Shown here: positions 8,078-15,929 of the stretch, piece after piece
Layout: every line of letters begins with the position of its first letter
How positions within the stretch are numbered: position 1 is the stretch's first letter
NCBI GenBank assembly: GCA_021799485.1
Contig: JAJZAK010000010.1
Span: 1 to 64,000, forward strand
Direction of reading: 5' to 3'
Source of the DNA: a bacterium
GTDB lineage: Bacteria > Elusimicrobiota > Elusimicrobia > UBA1565 > UBA9628
Length of the DNA stretch: 64,000 bases
Position numbers and translations under genes: made by a program
The notes under the pieces: model-generated
The model's database searches: none
What the model was told of the DNA's origin: nothing
Seen by the model: the letters and a program-made list of their open reading frames with translations, nothing else

Positions 8078-9214
8078 CTACCGGCCGAGCCGGAAGCGCT
8101 GGAGGTTGAGGGTGGACCTTCCTCCGACGAGAAGATCCGCCAGATTGCGGGCCAGAAGCGGCGCCCAGCCGAAGCCCTCCATGCCCAGCCCGCAGGCGAC
8201 ATAGGCGTTCGCGGCCTTGGGAAGCCGGTCGATGATGGGGTTGGAATCCTTCGTCGCCGCGAACGCCCTCTGGCATCCCTCCCACTCGGTGAACTCGGCG
8301 AGTTCGGGAATGAAGCGCGCGAAGAAGGCGCGGCTGCGCCGCAGAAATGAAGAGCCCTCCTCGGCCGCGAGGAGCCCGGGCTTGGCCGGCTTGCCGCGCT
8401 TTAAGTCCACGATCTTGAGGTAGCCGCGGAAATGAAGAGGAAAGGCGCAAACCCCCTCTTTCGACGACTTGAGCACCGGGAAAATGCGCGGGTGGTAGCG
8501 CCCCTTATTGAAGGGGGGGCGGACGTAGAGCTGGTCATGGCAGGTGACGTGCAGGGGAATCTTCCAGGGCTTTAAAAGCTCGGCCGTCCACGCGCCCGCG
8601 CAGAACAGGTAGGACTTGGCGCGCCGGGTCTTTCCGGCCGAGTCTTTAATCCCTAAGACGCCTTCGGGGCCCTTCAGGACCGAGACGGCTTTCGTCCCCG
8701 GGGAAAGCCGCACCCCGGCCTTTTGCGCGAGCGCCGTGAGGACGCTCACCGCGCGCCCCGCCCAGACGATGCCGCCGTCGGGATGAAAGAGCCCGAACTT
8801 GACGCCCGGAGCGCGGATGACGGGATAGCGTTTCTGGATGCGGGCCTTGTCCCACTTCTCGATGGGAAGCTTGAGCTCCCCCAGGACGCGCAGGGACTCC
8901 TCGGCCTCGCGGCCGTCGGAGGAGACCAGCTCCAGGAATCCGATCGTCTCGAAGATCGGCTGGCCGGATTCCCGGTTGAGATCGAGCCACAGGGGCATCG
9001 ACTTGGCGGCGACGGCGGTCGCGAAGGAGTCCTTGCCGTAGGTGAGCGGAAAGGATTTGAGGAGCTCGGAGGAGCTCGCGCAGGAATTGGGGAACTCCCC
9101 CTGTTCGATGAGCGAAACCGTCAGGCCCCGTTTTTGGGACAGCCAGTAGGAGGACCAAGCTCCCAGGATTCCACCGCCGACGACAAGAACATCGGTTTCG
9201 GCCGTCGCGGTCAT
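8078..9214 (-). CDS. FAD-dependent oxidoreductase (DAO / sarcosine oxidase-like family)
   Basis: A 378-residue flavoprotein. The N-terminal dinucleotide-binding motif is VLVVGGGILGAWSSYWL followed by the acidic end of beta-2 (SLIEQGEF). The C-terminal half carries the DAO-family closing segment with SNPIIDRLP and YVACGLGMEGFGWAPLLA, where flavin and substrate contacts are made. Relatives oxidise secondary or primary amines such as sarcosine, glycine or D-amino acids; the substrate here cannot be told from sequence. It is monocistronic on the minus strand, converging on aconitase and divergent from the kinase gene. Confidence 0.85.
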   Translation of the reverse strand: MTATAETDVLVVGGGILGAWSSYWLSQKRGLTVSLIEQGEFPNSCASSSELLKSFPLTYGKDSFATAVAAKSMPLWLDLNRESGQPIFETIGFLELVSSDGREAEESLRVLGELKLPIEKWDKARIQKRYPVIRAPGVKFGLFHPDGGIVWAGRAVSVLTALAQKAGVRLSPGTKAVSVLKGPEGVLGIKDSAGKTRRAKSYLFCAGAWTAELLKPWKIPLHVTCHDQLYVRPPFNKGRYHPRIFPVLKSSKEGVCAFPLHFRGYLKIVDLKRGKPAKPGLLAAEEGSSFLRRSRAFFARFIPELAEFTEWEGCQRAFAATKDSNPIIDRLPKAANAYVACGLGMEGFGWAPLLARNLADLLVGGRSTLNLQRFRLGR

Positions 9215-9296
9215 CTCATGCCAAGGAGCCGGTTCTCGATTTTCCAGACCTGGCGGTCCCTGGCGCCTAAAAACCGCGATTCCGCCCCCAGGACCC

Positions 9297-9326
9297 TTGA
9301 CAGTCTCAAGGAAACCATTTTACGCT
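9297..9326 (+). promoter_or_regulatory. Sigma-70-type promoter of the TPR-kinase gene
   Basis: TTGACA (9297-9302), an 18-bp spacer and TACGCT (9321-9326). Transcription would begin about 4 nt before the ATG at 9338, leaving almost no leader. Confidence 0.6.
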
Positions 9327-9337
9327 AGTGTATCATA

Positions 9338-11629
9338 ATGAGAGCGCGACCCCTGTCGATGGCGCTGGGCGCCGTCCTGGCGTTCCTGGCCCCTCTAACC
9401 CTGGCCGATTCTTCGGCGGAGCCCTCCGAAAAGTCCTTCCAGGCCTTGAGCGCGGTCAACGAAATCGTCGCGTCCAACCCGGAGCTGCGATCCAAGGAGG
9501 ACATCGCGAGCCCCGTGAAAGCCCTGATGGCCAGGGCGCAGGCCGCTTCGCCCCAGGAGAGGCCCCGGATCATCCGCGACGCGATCGAGGCGATCAACGA
9601 GGGCGCCCAGGGAGCCGCCGTCGACGTTCCGCCGGAAGTCGCGGCCAAGCTCCAAAACGGCATGGCGACCCTCAATAACAGCGTGGGCTCCTGGGAAAGC
9701 GGCAGGAGCTTCGCCCGGCAATCGCTCCGGACCCAGCCCCAGAACGGCCAGGTCCTCCTCAATCTCTCCCAGGCCGACACGAATCTCAAGCGCTGGGACG
9801 AGGCCTATACGGCCGCGGACCAGGCCCTCCAGGCCGACCCCCGAAACGCCGCGGCCTGGAGCGCCCGCGCCCTGGCGTCCTACGGCGCGGGGCGATACGA
9901 CGAGGCCCTCGAGGATTCCAGGAAGGCTCTCTCTCTCTCCCCCGACGACCGGCTCTCCTACGCCCTCCTTAAGCTTTCGGAGAGCCGGGCCTCTCTCCCG
10001 GCTTCCGCGGTCGCGGATGACGTCGCCGGCGCCGTGGAGGCCGAATATGAGAAGCTCGCGCGGCAGGTGTCCGCGGCGGCGACGGCCGGACGCGCTCCGC
10101 GGCGTTTGGGACCGGGCCAGTCTCTAGACGACGAGGCCGCGCGCCAGTTCCTGCTGAAGAACTATCCCAGCGCCAACGCCGCGGCCCGCATGGCGGTCGC
10201 GAGAAACCCGCGGGACGCGGAGGGCTACTACTACCTTGCGGCCTCGGACAATCTGCTCGGCCGCTACCGGGAGGCCGTCGACGCCGCGGGCCGGGCGATC
10301 GCCCTCGATCCCCAAAGCGCCCTCGCCCGGGACACGAGGGCCTGGGCGAACGGCAAGCTCGGCAACTACCGGGACTCCCTCGCCGATTCGCGCGAGGCGC
10401 TCGCGAAAAACCCCACGGACGGCTACGCCCTGGCCGATCTGGGATACGCCTATGGGAAAATGGGGGACGCCGCCTCGATGCTGCGGGACCTCAAGCTCGC
10501 CGCGCGTTTTTCGCCCCGATTCGTCAAAGCCTACCGGGACGCCGCCAGGAGCTACGGCGTCCAGGCGGAAACTCCCGAGGATAGCGGCGTCGAGGATGAG
10601 CCCCAAGCCGCCGGCGGGCCCGCGGCCGGCAACCAGCACGCCTTCCCGATCGTGCTCGTGAGCTCACTCATCGGCGGAGTCTTGATCGCTCTCGGGCTCG
10701 TCAATTTATTGATGCCCGCCTCCACGCCCAAGACCCTCAAGGCGAAGCCGGCGCTCCGGGACCCGGCGCCGCTCTCGCGCAAGGGGACCTCCGCGATCGA
10801 CGCGAGCTACACCCTGGGACGCGTCATCGGCTCCGGCGGGATGGGCGTCGTCTACGAGGCCTTCGATCGGGCCCTCGACCGCCGGGTCGCGATCAAGGTG
10901 ATGCGCGAGGACCTGCGGCGCGACCCCAAGGCGAAGGAGCGCTTCCTCGCCGAGGCCCGCACGGTCGCCAATCTCCACCATCCCGGCATCGTGGACATCC
11001 ACGCGATCATCGAGGATGACTCGGGCCTCTACCTCGTCTTCGAGCACATCGAGGGAAGGACGATGGCGGAACTCATGCGCCAGAAAAAGCGCCTGAGCCT
11101 CGTCGAGGCGAAGGCCCTCGTCAAGCCCGTCTGCCAGGCCCTCGACTACGCCCACGGCCACGGCGTCGTCCACCGGGACCTCAAGCCCTCCAACATCATG
11201 ATCACCGACCAAGGCGTCAAGGTCATGGACTTCGGCATCTCCCGCAACGCCCAGGACGCCCTGCGCGCGACCATGACGGCCCAGACGAGCGCCGGCTTCG
11301 GAACGCCCCTTTACATGGCGCCGGAGCAGGAGGAAGGCCTCGTGCGCCCCGAGGCGGACATCTATTCCCTGGGCGCCTGCCTCTATGAGCTCGTGACCGG
11401 CGAACGGCCTTTTCGGGACCCCGCGGACGCCGCCATGAAGCGCGAGCGCGCCTACACGAAGCCGTCGCGGATTTGGGGCGAAATCCCGCCGGAGTTCGAC
11501 GCCTTCGTCGACAAAACTCTCGATCCCGATCCCGAAAAGCGCGTCCACTCCGCCCGGGAATTCTGGAAGCTGCTGGAGCCCATCAAGGCTCGCGATCCGG
11601 CGGCCGCCTCGGCGCCCAAGCCGGCCTAA
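9338..11629 (+). CDS. TPR-sensor transmembrane serine/threonine protein kinase
   Basis: A 763-residue protein. The order is: signal peptide (residues 1-23, hydrophobic core ALGAVLAFLAPLTLA); a long TPR region (about 100-415; repeats such as WDEAYTAADQALQADP and YREAVDAAGRAIALDP); one membrane segment near 435-459 (VLVSSLIGGVLIALGLVNLL); and a Hanks-type kinase domain (about 490-745). The kinase has GSGGMGVVYEA, the lysine in VAIKVM, the HRDLKPSN catalytic loop (about 612), DFG (about 631) and MAPEQ, so it should be active. The TPR half would be periplasmic and the kinase cytoplasmic, a receptor-like layout with reversed domain order compared with PknB. No partner phosphatase is adjacent. Confidence 0.93.
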   Translation: MRARPLSMALGAVLAFLAPLTLADSSAEPSEKSFQALSAVNEIVASNPELRSKEDIASPVKALMARAQAASPQERPRIIRDAIEAINEGAQGAAVDVPPEVAAKLQNGMATLNNSVGSWESGRSFARQSLRTQPQNGQVLLNLSQADTNLKRWDEAYTAADQALQADPRNAAAWSARALASYGAGRYDEALEDSRKALSLSPDDRLSYALLKLSESRASLPASAVADDVAGAVEAEYEKLARQVSAAATAGRAPRRLGPGQSLDDEAARQFLLKNYPSANAAARMAVARNPRDAEGYYYLAASDNLLGRYREAVDAAGRAIALDPQSALARDTRAWANGKLGNYRDSLADSREALAKNPTDGYALADLGYAYGKMGDAASMLRDLKLAARFSPRFVKAYRDAARSYGVQAETPEDSGVEDEPQAAGGPAAGNQHAFPIVLVSSLIGGVLIALGLVNLLMPASTPKTLKAKPALRDPAPLSRKGTSAIDASYTLGRVIGSGGMGVVYEAFDRALDRRVAIKVMREDLRRDPKAKERFLAEARTVANLHHPGIVDIHAIIEDDSGLYLVFEHIEGRTMAELMRQKKRLSLVEAKALVKPVCQALDYAHGHGVVHRDLKPSNIMITDQGVKVMDFGISRNAQDALRATMTAQTSAGFGTPLYMAPEQEEGLVRPEADIYSLGACLYELVTGERPFRDPADAAMKRERAYTKPSRIWGEIPPEFDAFVDKTLDPDPEKRVHSAREFWKLLEPIKARDPAAASAPKPA

Positions 11630-11634
11630 CGATA

Positions 11635-11900
11635 AGGGCTTGCGTCACAATAATATGAGTGATTTGGAGGCCCCTATCCGAGCCGGATGCAAGGCGCGAG
11701 GAGCGAGCATACCGAGCGTATGTAGCGATCGAGCAACGCCGCAGGCGGCCGGAGAGGGGCCTCCCGCTGCGGGCCGTCCGCTTTCGGGCTGCGACGTCGT
11801 TGCGCTCGCCTTACAGGCCTCGGCCTGCGCGGCTCGCGCGCCTCGTCTCGCCTCGAAACTCGGACGGCCAAATCACTCATATTATTGTGACGCAAGCCCT
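11635..11900. repeat. 266-bp MITE-like element with 33-bp perfect terminal inverted repeats
   Basis: Perfect 33-bp inverted repeats occupy 11635-11667 (beginning AGGGCTTGCGTCACAATAAT) and 11868-11900. The interior is GC-rich, unrelated between halves, and has no credible gene. It includes CGGATGCAAGGCGCGAGGAG, a segment type common in dispersed environmental repeats. The element begins 6 bp after the kinase stop codon, and its right arm forms the last codons and stop of hemL. No clear target duplication is visible. Confidence 0.85.
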
Positions 11901-13187
11901 AACCGCCTCTCTAAAAGCGGCCTTCGCGGCGGCCGCGGTCCTGTCGATGTCCCGGTCCGTGTGAGCCGTCGAGAGAAAAGCGGTCTCAAACTGCGACGGC
12001 GGCAGGTAGACGCCGCGCCGCAGCATCGCGTGGAAAAACTGGGCATAGGACTTCGTGTCGGCCCGTTGAGCGGAGGCGTAATCGACGACCGGCTCCTTGG
12101 CGAAGAAGATCGTGAACATCGACGCGATCGTCGGGATTTGAACCGAGACCCCGGCCTCCTCCGCCGCGGCCTTGAAGCCCGCGACGAGCCGCCGCGTCAT
12201 GCGCTCGAGACGGCGATAGGGACGATCCCTTCTTAAAATCCGCAGCGTCTCAAGCCCCGCCGCACACGCGACGGGGTTCCCCGAGAGCGTCCCCGCCTGA
12301 TAGACGGGGCCCATCGGCGCGAGCTTCTCCATGATGCGCCGACGCCCCCCGTAGGCCGCGAGAGGAAAGCCCCCTCCGGCGATCTTTCCCAAGGCGGTGA
12401 GGTCGGGCCTGACGCCCCAGCGCTCCTGCGCCCCGCCAAGGCCGACCCGGAATCCCGAAATCACCTCGTCGAAGATAAGAAGCGCCCCGTCTTTCGAGCA
12501 AAGCGACCTCAGCGACCGCAAAAACCCGGCGCGCGGCGGCACAAGACCCATGTTCCCCGCGACGGGCTCGACGAGGACCGCGGCGATCCGTCCACGGCTC
12601 CGGGAAAAGGCCCGCCCCGCCGCGGCGGCGTCGTTATACGGGACGGAGATCGTCCGGGCGGCCCAGGCGGCGGGAACCCCGGCCGAGCCGGGAATTCCAA
12701 AACTCGCGAGGCCCGAGCCGCTCGTCCGGATTAAAAGGCCGTCCGAATGGCCGTGGTATTCTCCCGCGAAGGTCAAAATAAGATCTCGACCCGTGTAGCC
12801 GCGCGCAAGCCGCACGGCGCTCATGACGGCCTCCGTTCCCGAGCTCACGAGACGCACCCTCTCCAAGGACGGCATCGCCCGGCGCATCTCCTCCGCGAGC
12901 AAAATTTCGATTTCGGCGGGGGCGCCAAAGCTGGCCCCGGACTTGAGGGCCCTCGCCGCCGCGCGGACGACGGCGGGATGGGCATGCCCCAAAATCAGCG
13001 GACCCCAGGAGAGGCAGAAATCGACATAGCGGCGTCCGTCCGCGTCGAAAAGGCGGGCGCCCGCTCCGGAGCGTATAAATCGCGGAGTTCCCCCCACGGC
13101 CCTGAACGCGCGAACCGGGGAATTGACCCCGCCCGCCAAGACTCTCAGCGCGCGATTAAAAAGCTTTTTTGAATTCGGTGACACCAT
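11877..13187 (-). CDS. hemL: Glutamate-1-semialdehyde 2,1-aminomutase
   Basis: A 436-residue PLP enzyme that moves the amino group of glutamate-1-semialdehyde to make 5-aminolevulinate, the first dedicated tetrapyrrole precursor in the C5 pathway. Family marks: KKLFNRALRVLAGGVNSPVRAF, the FCLSWGPLILGHAHP segment, FDEVISGFRVGLGG and the Schiff-base lysine in ALGKIAGGGFPLAAYGG. ATG at 13187 gives the family's normal N-terminus, but this ATG lies inside the left arm of a REP palindrome. At the other end, the final residues (ACVTII) and TGA stop come from the 33-bp arm of the MITE-like element. Both gene ends have therefore been remodelled by repeats. hemB lies just upstream on the same strand. 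Confidence 0.95.
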   Translation of the reverse strand: MVSPNSKKLFNRALRVLAGGVNSPVRAFRAVGGTPRFIRSGAGARLFDADGRRYVDFCLSWGPLILGHAHPAVVRAAARALKSGASFGAPAEIEILLAEEMRRAMPSLERVRLVSSGTEAVMSAVRLARGYTGRDLILTFAGEYHGHSDGLLIRTSGSGLASFGIPGSAGVPAAWAARTISVPYNDAAAAGRAFSRSRGRIAAVLVEPVAGNMGLVPPRAGFLRSLRSLCSKDGALLIFDEVISGFRVGLGGAQERWGVRPDLTALGKIAGGGFPLAAYGGRRRIMEKLAPMGPVYQAGTLSGNPVACAAGLETLRILRRDRPYRRLERMTRRLVAGFKAAAEEAGVSVQIPTIASMFTIFFAKEPVVDYASAQRADTKSYAQFFHAMLRRGVYLPPSQFETAFLSTAHTDRDIDRTAAAAKAAFREAVRACVTII

Positions 13188-13235
13188 ACCTATTTTCCGG
13201 CATCTGAGAACCAAGGAAATAGGTATGGTGTCACC
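13177..13235. repeat. REP-like palindrome, family A copy 3 (contains the hemL start codon)
   Basis: Arms GGTGACACCATACCTATTT (13177-13195) and AAATAGGTATGGTGTCACC (13217-13235), 19 bp each and perfect. The loop differs from copies 1 and 2. It fills the whole hemB-hemL gap. Read on the minus strand, the left arm contains ATGGTGTCACC, used as codons 1-3 of hemL. Confidence 0.9.
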
Positions 13236-13244
13236 CTATTTCCC

Positions 13245-14210
13245 CTATTTCCCGAGCCAGCGCGCGGCCTCGAGGGCGTAATAGGTCAGGATAAACCGGG
13301 CCCCGGCGCGCTTGATGGCGGCCAAGGCCTCGAGGGCGGCTTCCTTCTCGTCAAGCCAGCCGTTCCGGGAGGCGGCCTTGATCATCGAAAACTCCCCCGA
13401 AACGCTGTAGGCTCCGACCGGGAGGTCGAAGCGCTCGGAAACGGCCCTGAGGACGTCGAGATAGGGCAGGGCGGGCTTGACCATCAGCATGTCGGCGCCT
13501 TCGCGGACGTCGAGCTCCGCCTCACGCAAGGCTTCGCGGGCATTACCCGGGTCCATCTGGTGGGTCTTGCGGTCGCCGAACTTGGGCGGCGACTCCGCCG
13601 CATCGCGAAAAGGGCCGTAGAAGGCGCTTGCGTATTTGGCGGTATAAGCCAGGATCGCGGTTTCGGGGAAGCCCGCGCCGTCGAGGCCCGCCCGGATCGC
13701 CCCCACCTGCCCATCCATCATGCCGGAGGGCGCGACAACGTCCGCGCCCGCTCGGGCGAGGGACGCCGCGGTCTTTCCATAAAGCTCGACCGTCTCGTCG
13801 TTGTCGATCGAGTCTCCGCGCACGATCCCGCAATGGCCGTGGTCCGTGTACTCGCAGAAGCAGAGGTCGGCGATCGCGAGCAGACCGGGACGGCGGTCCT
13901 TCAGGGCCTTGAGCGCCCGCTGGACGATTCCGTCGTCCGCCCAGGCGCCGGAAGCCCGCGCGTCCTTCGTCTCCGGCAGGCCAAAAAGGATCACCGCTCC
14001 AATTCCCAGCCGCGCGGCCTCGTCCGCGGCCGTCGCCAACTCGTCGACGGAATACTGGAAATGCCCCGGCATCGAGGAGATGGCTCTCTTCTCGCCGCGG
14101 CCCGGGCGCACAAAAAGGGGAAGGATGAATTCCCCGGGATCGAGCCTCGTCTCGCGCACGAGCGCCCTCAGCGCCGGCAAGCGGCGCAGCCGTCGGGGCC
14201 GATCGAGAAT
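13245..14210 (-). CDS. hemB: Delta-aminolevulinic acid dehydratase (porphobilinogen synthase)
   Basis: About 321 residues; condenses two 5-aminolevulinate molecules into porphobilinogen. The family is clear: [25 protein letters not shown], the metal-site region [14 protein letters not shown], the catalytic lysines in [18 protein letters not shown] and [12 protein letters not shown]. The start is a problem. Homologues begin only a few residues before RPRRLRR, yet the frame upstream enters the RNase P RNA gene at once. The only start-like codon between the two is ATT (14210). An in-frame GTG at 14294 has a good GGAAGG site but lies inside rnpB, and an ATG at 14480 is even further inside. I give the ATT-based boundary; the true start is uncertain. 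Confidence 0.9.
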   Translation of the reverse strand: MLDRPRRLRRLPALRALVRETRLDPGEFILPLFVRPGRGEKRAISSMPGHFQYSVDELATAADEAARLGIGAVILFGLPETKDARASGAWADDGIVQRALKALKDRRPGLLAIADLCFCEYTDHGHCGIVRGDSIDNDETVELYGKTAASLARAGADVVAPSGMMDGQVGAIRAGLDGAGFPETAILAYTAKYASAFYGPFRDAAESPPKFGDRKTHQMDPGNAREALREAELDVREGADMLMVKPALPYLDVLRAVSERFDLPVGAYSVSGEFSMIKAASRNGWLDEKEAALEALAAIKRAGARFILTYYALEAARWLGK

Positions 14211-14215
14211 TTTGG

Positions 14216-14593
14216 GGGGCGGCCTATACCCCGAATTCCGTGCCCCGCCGTCCTCTCGAACGGCGGGCGGGGACCATTTCTCTTGTGCGGCCACCTGACG
14301 GCCTTCCGGTTTCCCGGAACGCGCGAGCAGCGCAAGCCGCCATCCTGCCTTGCTCCCGGCGGGGTTTGCCTGGCCTCTTCCTCGCGGAAGAGCCGGTGAG
14401 CTCTTAACTCGCCTTTTCACCCTTACCGTCCCCCCCTTTCGAGAGGGCTTGGGCGGTATGTTCTCTGTGGCACTTTCCATCGTCCCGGGCTTGGGCCCGG
14501 GACGTCCCGCCTTGCGGCGGGCGCCGCGCTCTACGGAGTTCGGAGGTTCCTCCCCGGAGGTTTCCCCCCAAGGCGGCCCCCCGGCCGCCCCGC
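14216..14593 (-). ncRNA. rnpB: RNase P RNA, class A
   Basis: This is the catalytic RNA that trims the 5' leader from tRNA precursors. Reading the minus strand, the RNA opens with GGGGCGGCC and closes with GGCCGCCCC, which pair as helix P1. Between them are the conserved blocks in order: GGGGAGGAACCTCCGAACTC (CR I region), GGAAAGTGCCACAGAGAACA, GGTAAGGGTGAAAAGGCGAG, TTAAGAGCTCACCGG, GCAAACCCCGCCGGGAGCAA, and a closing GAATTCGGGGTATAGGCCGC. The length of about 378 nt is normal. It sits between the C4 zinc-ribbon gene and hemB on the same strand. A long open frame joined to hemB crosses it by chance. Confidence 0.95.
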
Positions 14594-14605
14594 AAATCGT
14601 TCAAT

Positions 14606-15340
14606 TTACTTCGCCGCCGCCTCGGCCGGCGCGAGGCGGTAGAGAATCCTCTGGCAGCTCTCGCAGACGACGAGGGATCGTCCCTTGGCCGACTCGACCA
14701 ACTGCTGAGGCATCAGCGCCATGCGGCAGACCCCGCAATGTCCGCCCTCGACCGGAACGACCGCGTCGCGCTTGCCTCGGCCCCGGATGAGTTCGTAGAC
14801 CTTCAAAAGCTCCGGATCAATCGCGGCCGCGGACGCATCGCGCTCGGCCTGGGCCTTGGCGATCAACGATTCGACCTCCGCGAGCCGCGATTCGGCGGCA
14901 CGGACCTCGACAAGAATCTTTTTTTCCTCCTCGGCGGCCTCTTGGGCGATCTTTTTCTCGCGGACGCGGCTCTGGTCCGCCTCCTCCATGATCTCCAAAA
15001 TCCGCGTCTCAAGGGAGCTTCCGGCGCTCTTGGCGCCCTCGATCTCGCTTTGCAGAGCCTTGAAGGCCTCGTTGGTCTTGACTTGATTAAGTTCGACCGA
15101 ATGCTTGCGGATCGCCTCCTCCTTCGCGGCGAGTTCGAGCTCCTTTTCCTTCTTCCTCTTCTCGCAGTCAAGGGTCTTCGCCCTGGCTTCCTTGAGCGCG
15201 GACTTGGCCGCCTCGATCTCGCCTTTGAGGGAGGCGATCTCGGATGGAATCTCGTTTTTTTGGGCGGCAAGGGAGTCGAGGACCAAGTCCTTGGCTTGGA
15301 GGATTCGGAGCGCGTCGAGGGATTGCCGGGTGATGTCCAT
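14606..15340 (-). CDS. C4-type zinc ribbon domain protein (PF02591 / CdsZ-like)
   Basis: A 244-residue protein with a long coiled coil (about residues 25-165, rich in Glu/Lys/Ala) followed by a zinc ribbon with two cysteine pairs, CGVC and CESC (about residues 205-230). This is the architecture of the zf-RING_7/DUF164 family. Members have been linked to translation or to type III secretion in chlamydiae, but the general role is not firmly known. In several phyla the gene lies next to rnpB, as it does here (stop 12 bases before the RNA), which suggests cotranscription. ATG at 15340 is preceded by a weak site only. Confidence 0.9.
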   Translation of the reverse strand: MDITRQSLDALRILQAKDLVLDSLAAQKNEIPSEIASLKGEIEAAKSALKEARAKTLDCEKRKKEKELELAAKEEAIRKHSVELNQVKTNEAFKALQSEIEGAKSAGSSLETRILEIMEEADQSRVREKKIAQEAAEEEKKILVEVRAAESRLAEVESLIAKAQAERDASAAAIDPELLKVYELIRGRGKRDAVVPVEGGHCGVCRMALMPQQLVESAKGRSLVVCESCQRILYRLAPAEAAAK

Positions 15341-15368
15341 ATAAAGAAGGGGCGAGAAGATTTAATTA

Positions 15369-15374
15369 TACAAT
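15369..15374 (+). promoter_or_regulatory. Candidate -10 box for the CbiX-like gene
   Basis: TACAAT lies exactly 6 nt before the ATG at 15381, in an AT-rich divergent gap of 40 bp shared with the zinc-ribbon gene. No -35 match was found. Confidence 0.4.
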
Positions 15375-15380
15375 ACCGCC

Positions 15381-15917
15381 ATGCCTCCCCTGCACGGCGT
15401 CATTCTCGTGGGACACGGCATGATCCCGGCCGATTTCCCGAAGCGGGAGCTGGCGGAATTCCGCCGCCTCTCGGCGGCCGAGCCCTCCTCCGCTCGAATC
15501 GAGGAGATCAAGGCGAGGCTGCGCCGCTGGCCGCGCACTCCGGACAACGATCCTTATCGCGCCGGCCTCGAGGCGATCGGAGAAGCCCTGCGCCGGGCGC
15601 TGCCGGACCGTCTGGTCCTCACGGCCTACAATGAATTCTGCTCTCCCACGCCCCAGGAGGCGGCCGCGGAAGCCGTGCGGCGCGGGGCCTCGGAAATCTC
15701 TCTCATGACCACGATGTTCACCCGCGGCGGCATCCACAGCGAAACCGAGCTTCCCGAGATCGCCAGAGAACTGGGCCGCCGCCACCCGCAGGCGCGCTTC
15801 CGCTACGTTTGGCCTTATGATCTGGGCGCCGTCGCGGCGTTTTTATCCGGCGAACTGTTCCGAACACAAACGGGGTCAGGTCTTCACAATTCACATCCGG
15901 GCGACCGTGAATTGTGA
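15381..15917 (+). CDS. CbiX/SirB-like protein with repeat-derived C-terminus
   Basis: A 178-residue protein similar to the CbiX family, whose members insert cobalt or iron into sirohydrochlorin. The N-terminal VILVGHGMIPADFP contains the conserved metal-site histidine, and SLMTTMFTRGGIHSETELP matches the second half of the fold with its conserved histidine. The last 17 residues or so (from about TQTGSGLHN) are encoded by a REP hairpin whose right arm supplies the TGA stop, so the original C-terminus has been replaced. No other cobalamin or sirohaem genes are near, but hemL and hemB are in the neighbourhood. The actual metal is unknown. Confidence 0.8.
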   Translation: MPPLHGVILVGHGMIPADFPKRELAEFRRLSAAEPSSARIEEIKARLRRWPRTPDNDPYRAGLEAIGEALRRALPDRLVLTAYNEFCSPTPQEAAAEAVRRGASEISLMTTMFTRGGIHSETELPEIARELGRRHPQARFRYVWPYDLGAVAAFLSGELFRTQTGSGLHNSHPGDREL

Positions 15918-15929
15918 AGACCTGACCCC
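15872..15929. repeat. REP-like hairpin, family B
   Basis: Two perfect 23-bp arms at 15872-15894 (GGGGTCAGGTCTTCACAATT and three more bases) and 15907-15929, separated by 12 nt. It lies in the meeting point of two convergent genes: the CbiX-like frame ends inside the right arm, and the ankyrin stop codon starts at the base after it (15930). It could serve as a bidirectional hairpin terminator although no T-run follows. GGGGTCAGGTCTT-type palindromes are familiar as RAYT-associated repeats. Confidence 0.88.

Noticed and set aside
14216-14480. Possible N-terminal extension of HemB of about 90 residues
   Set aside because: The DNA is RNase P RNA with all conserved blocks; the open frame through it is accidental and has no similarity to HemB.
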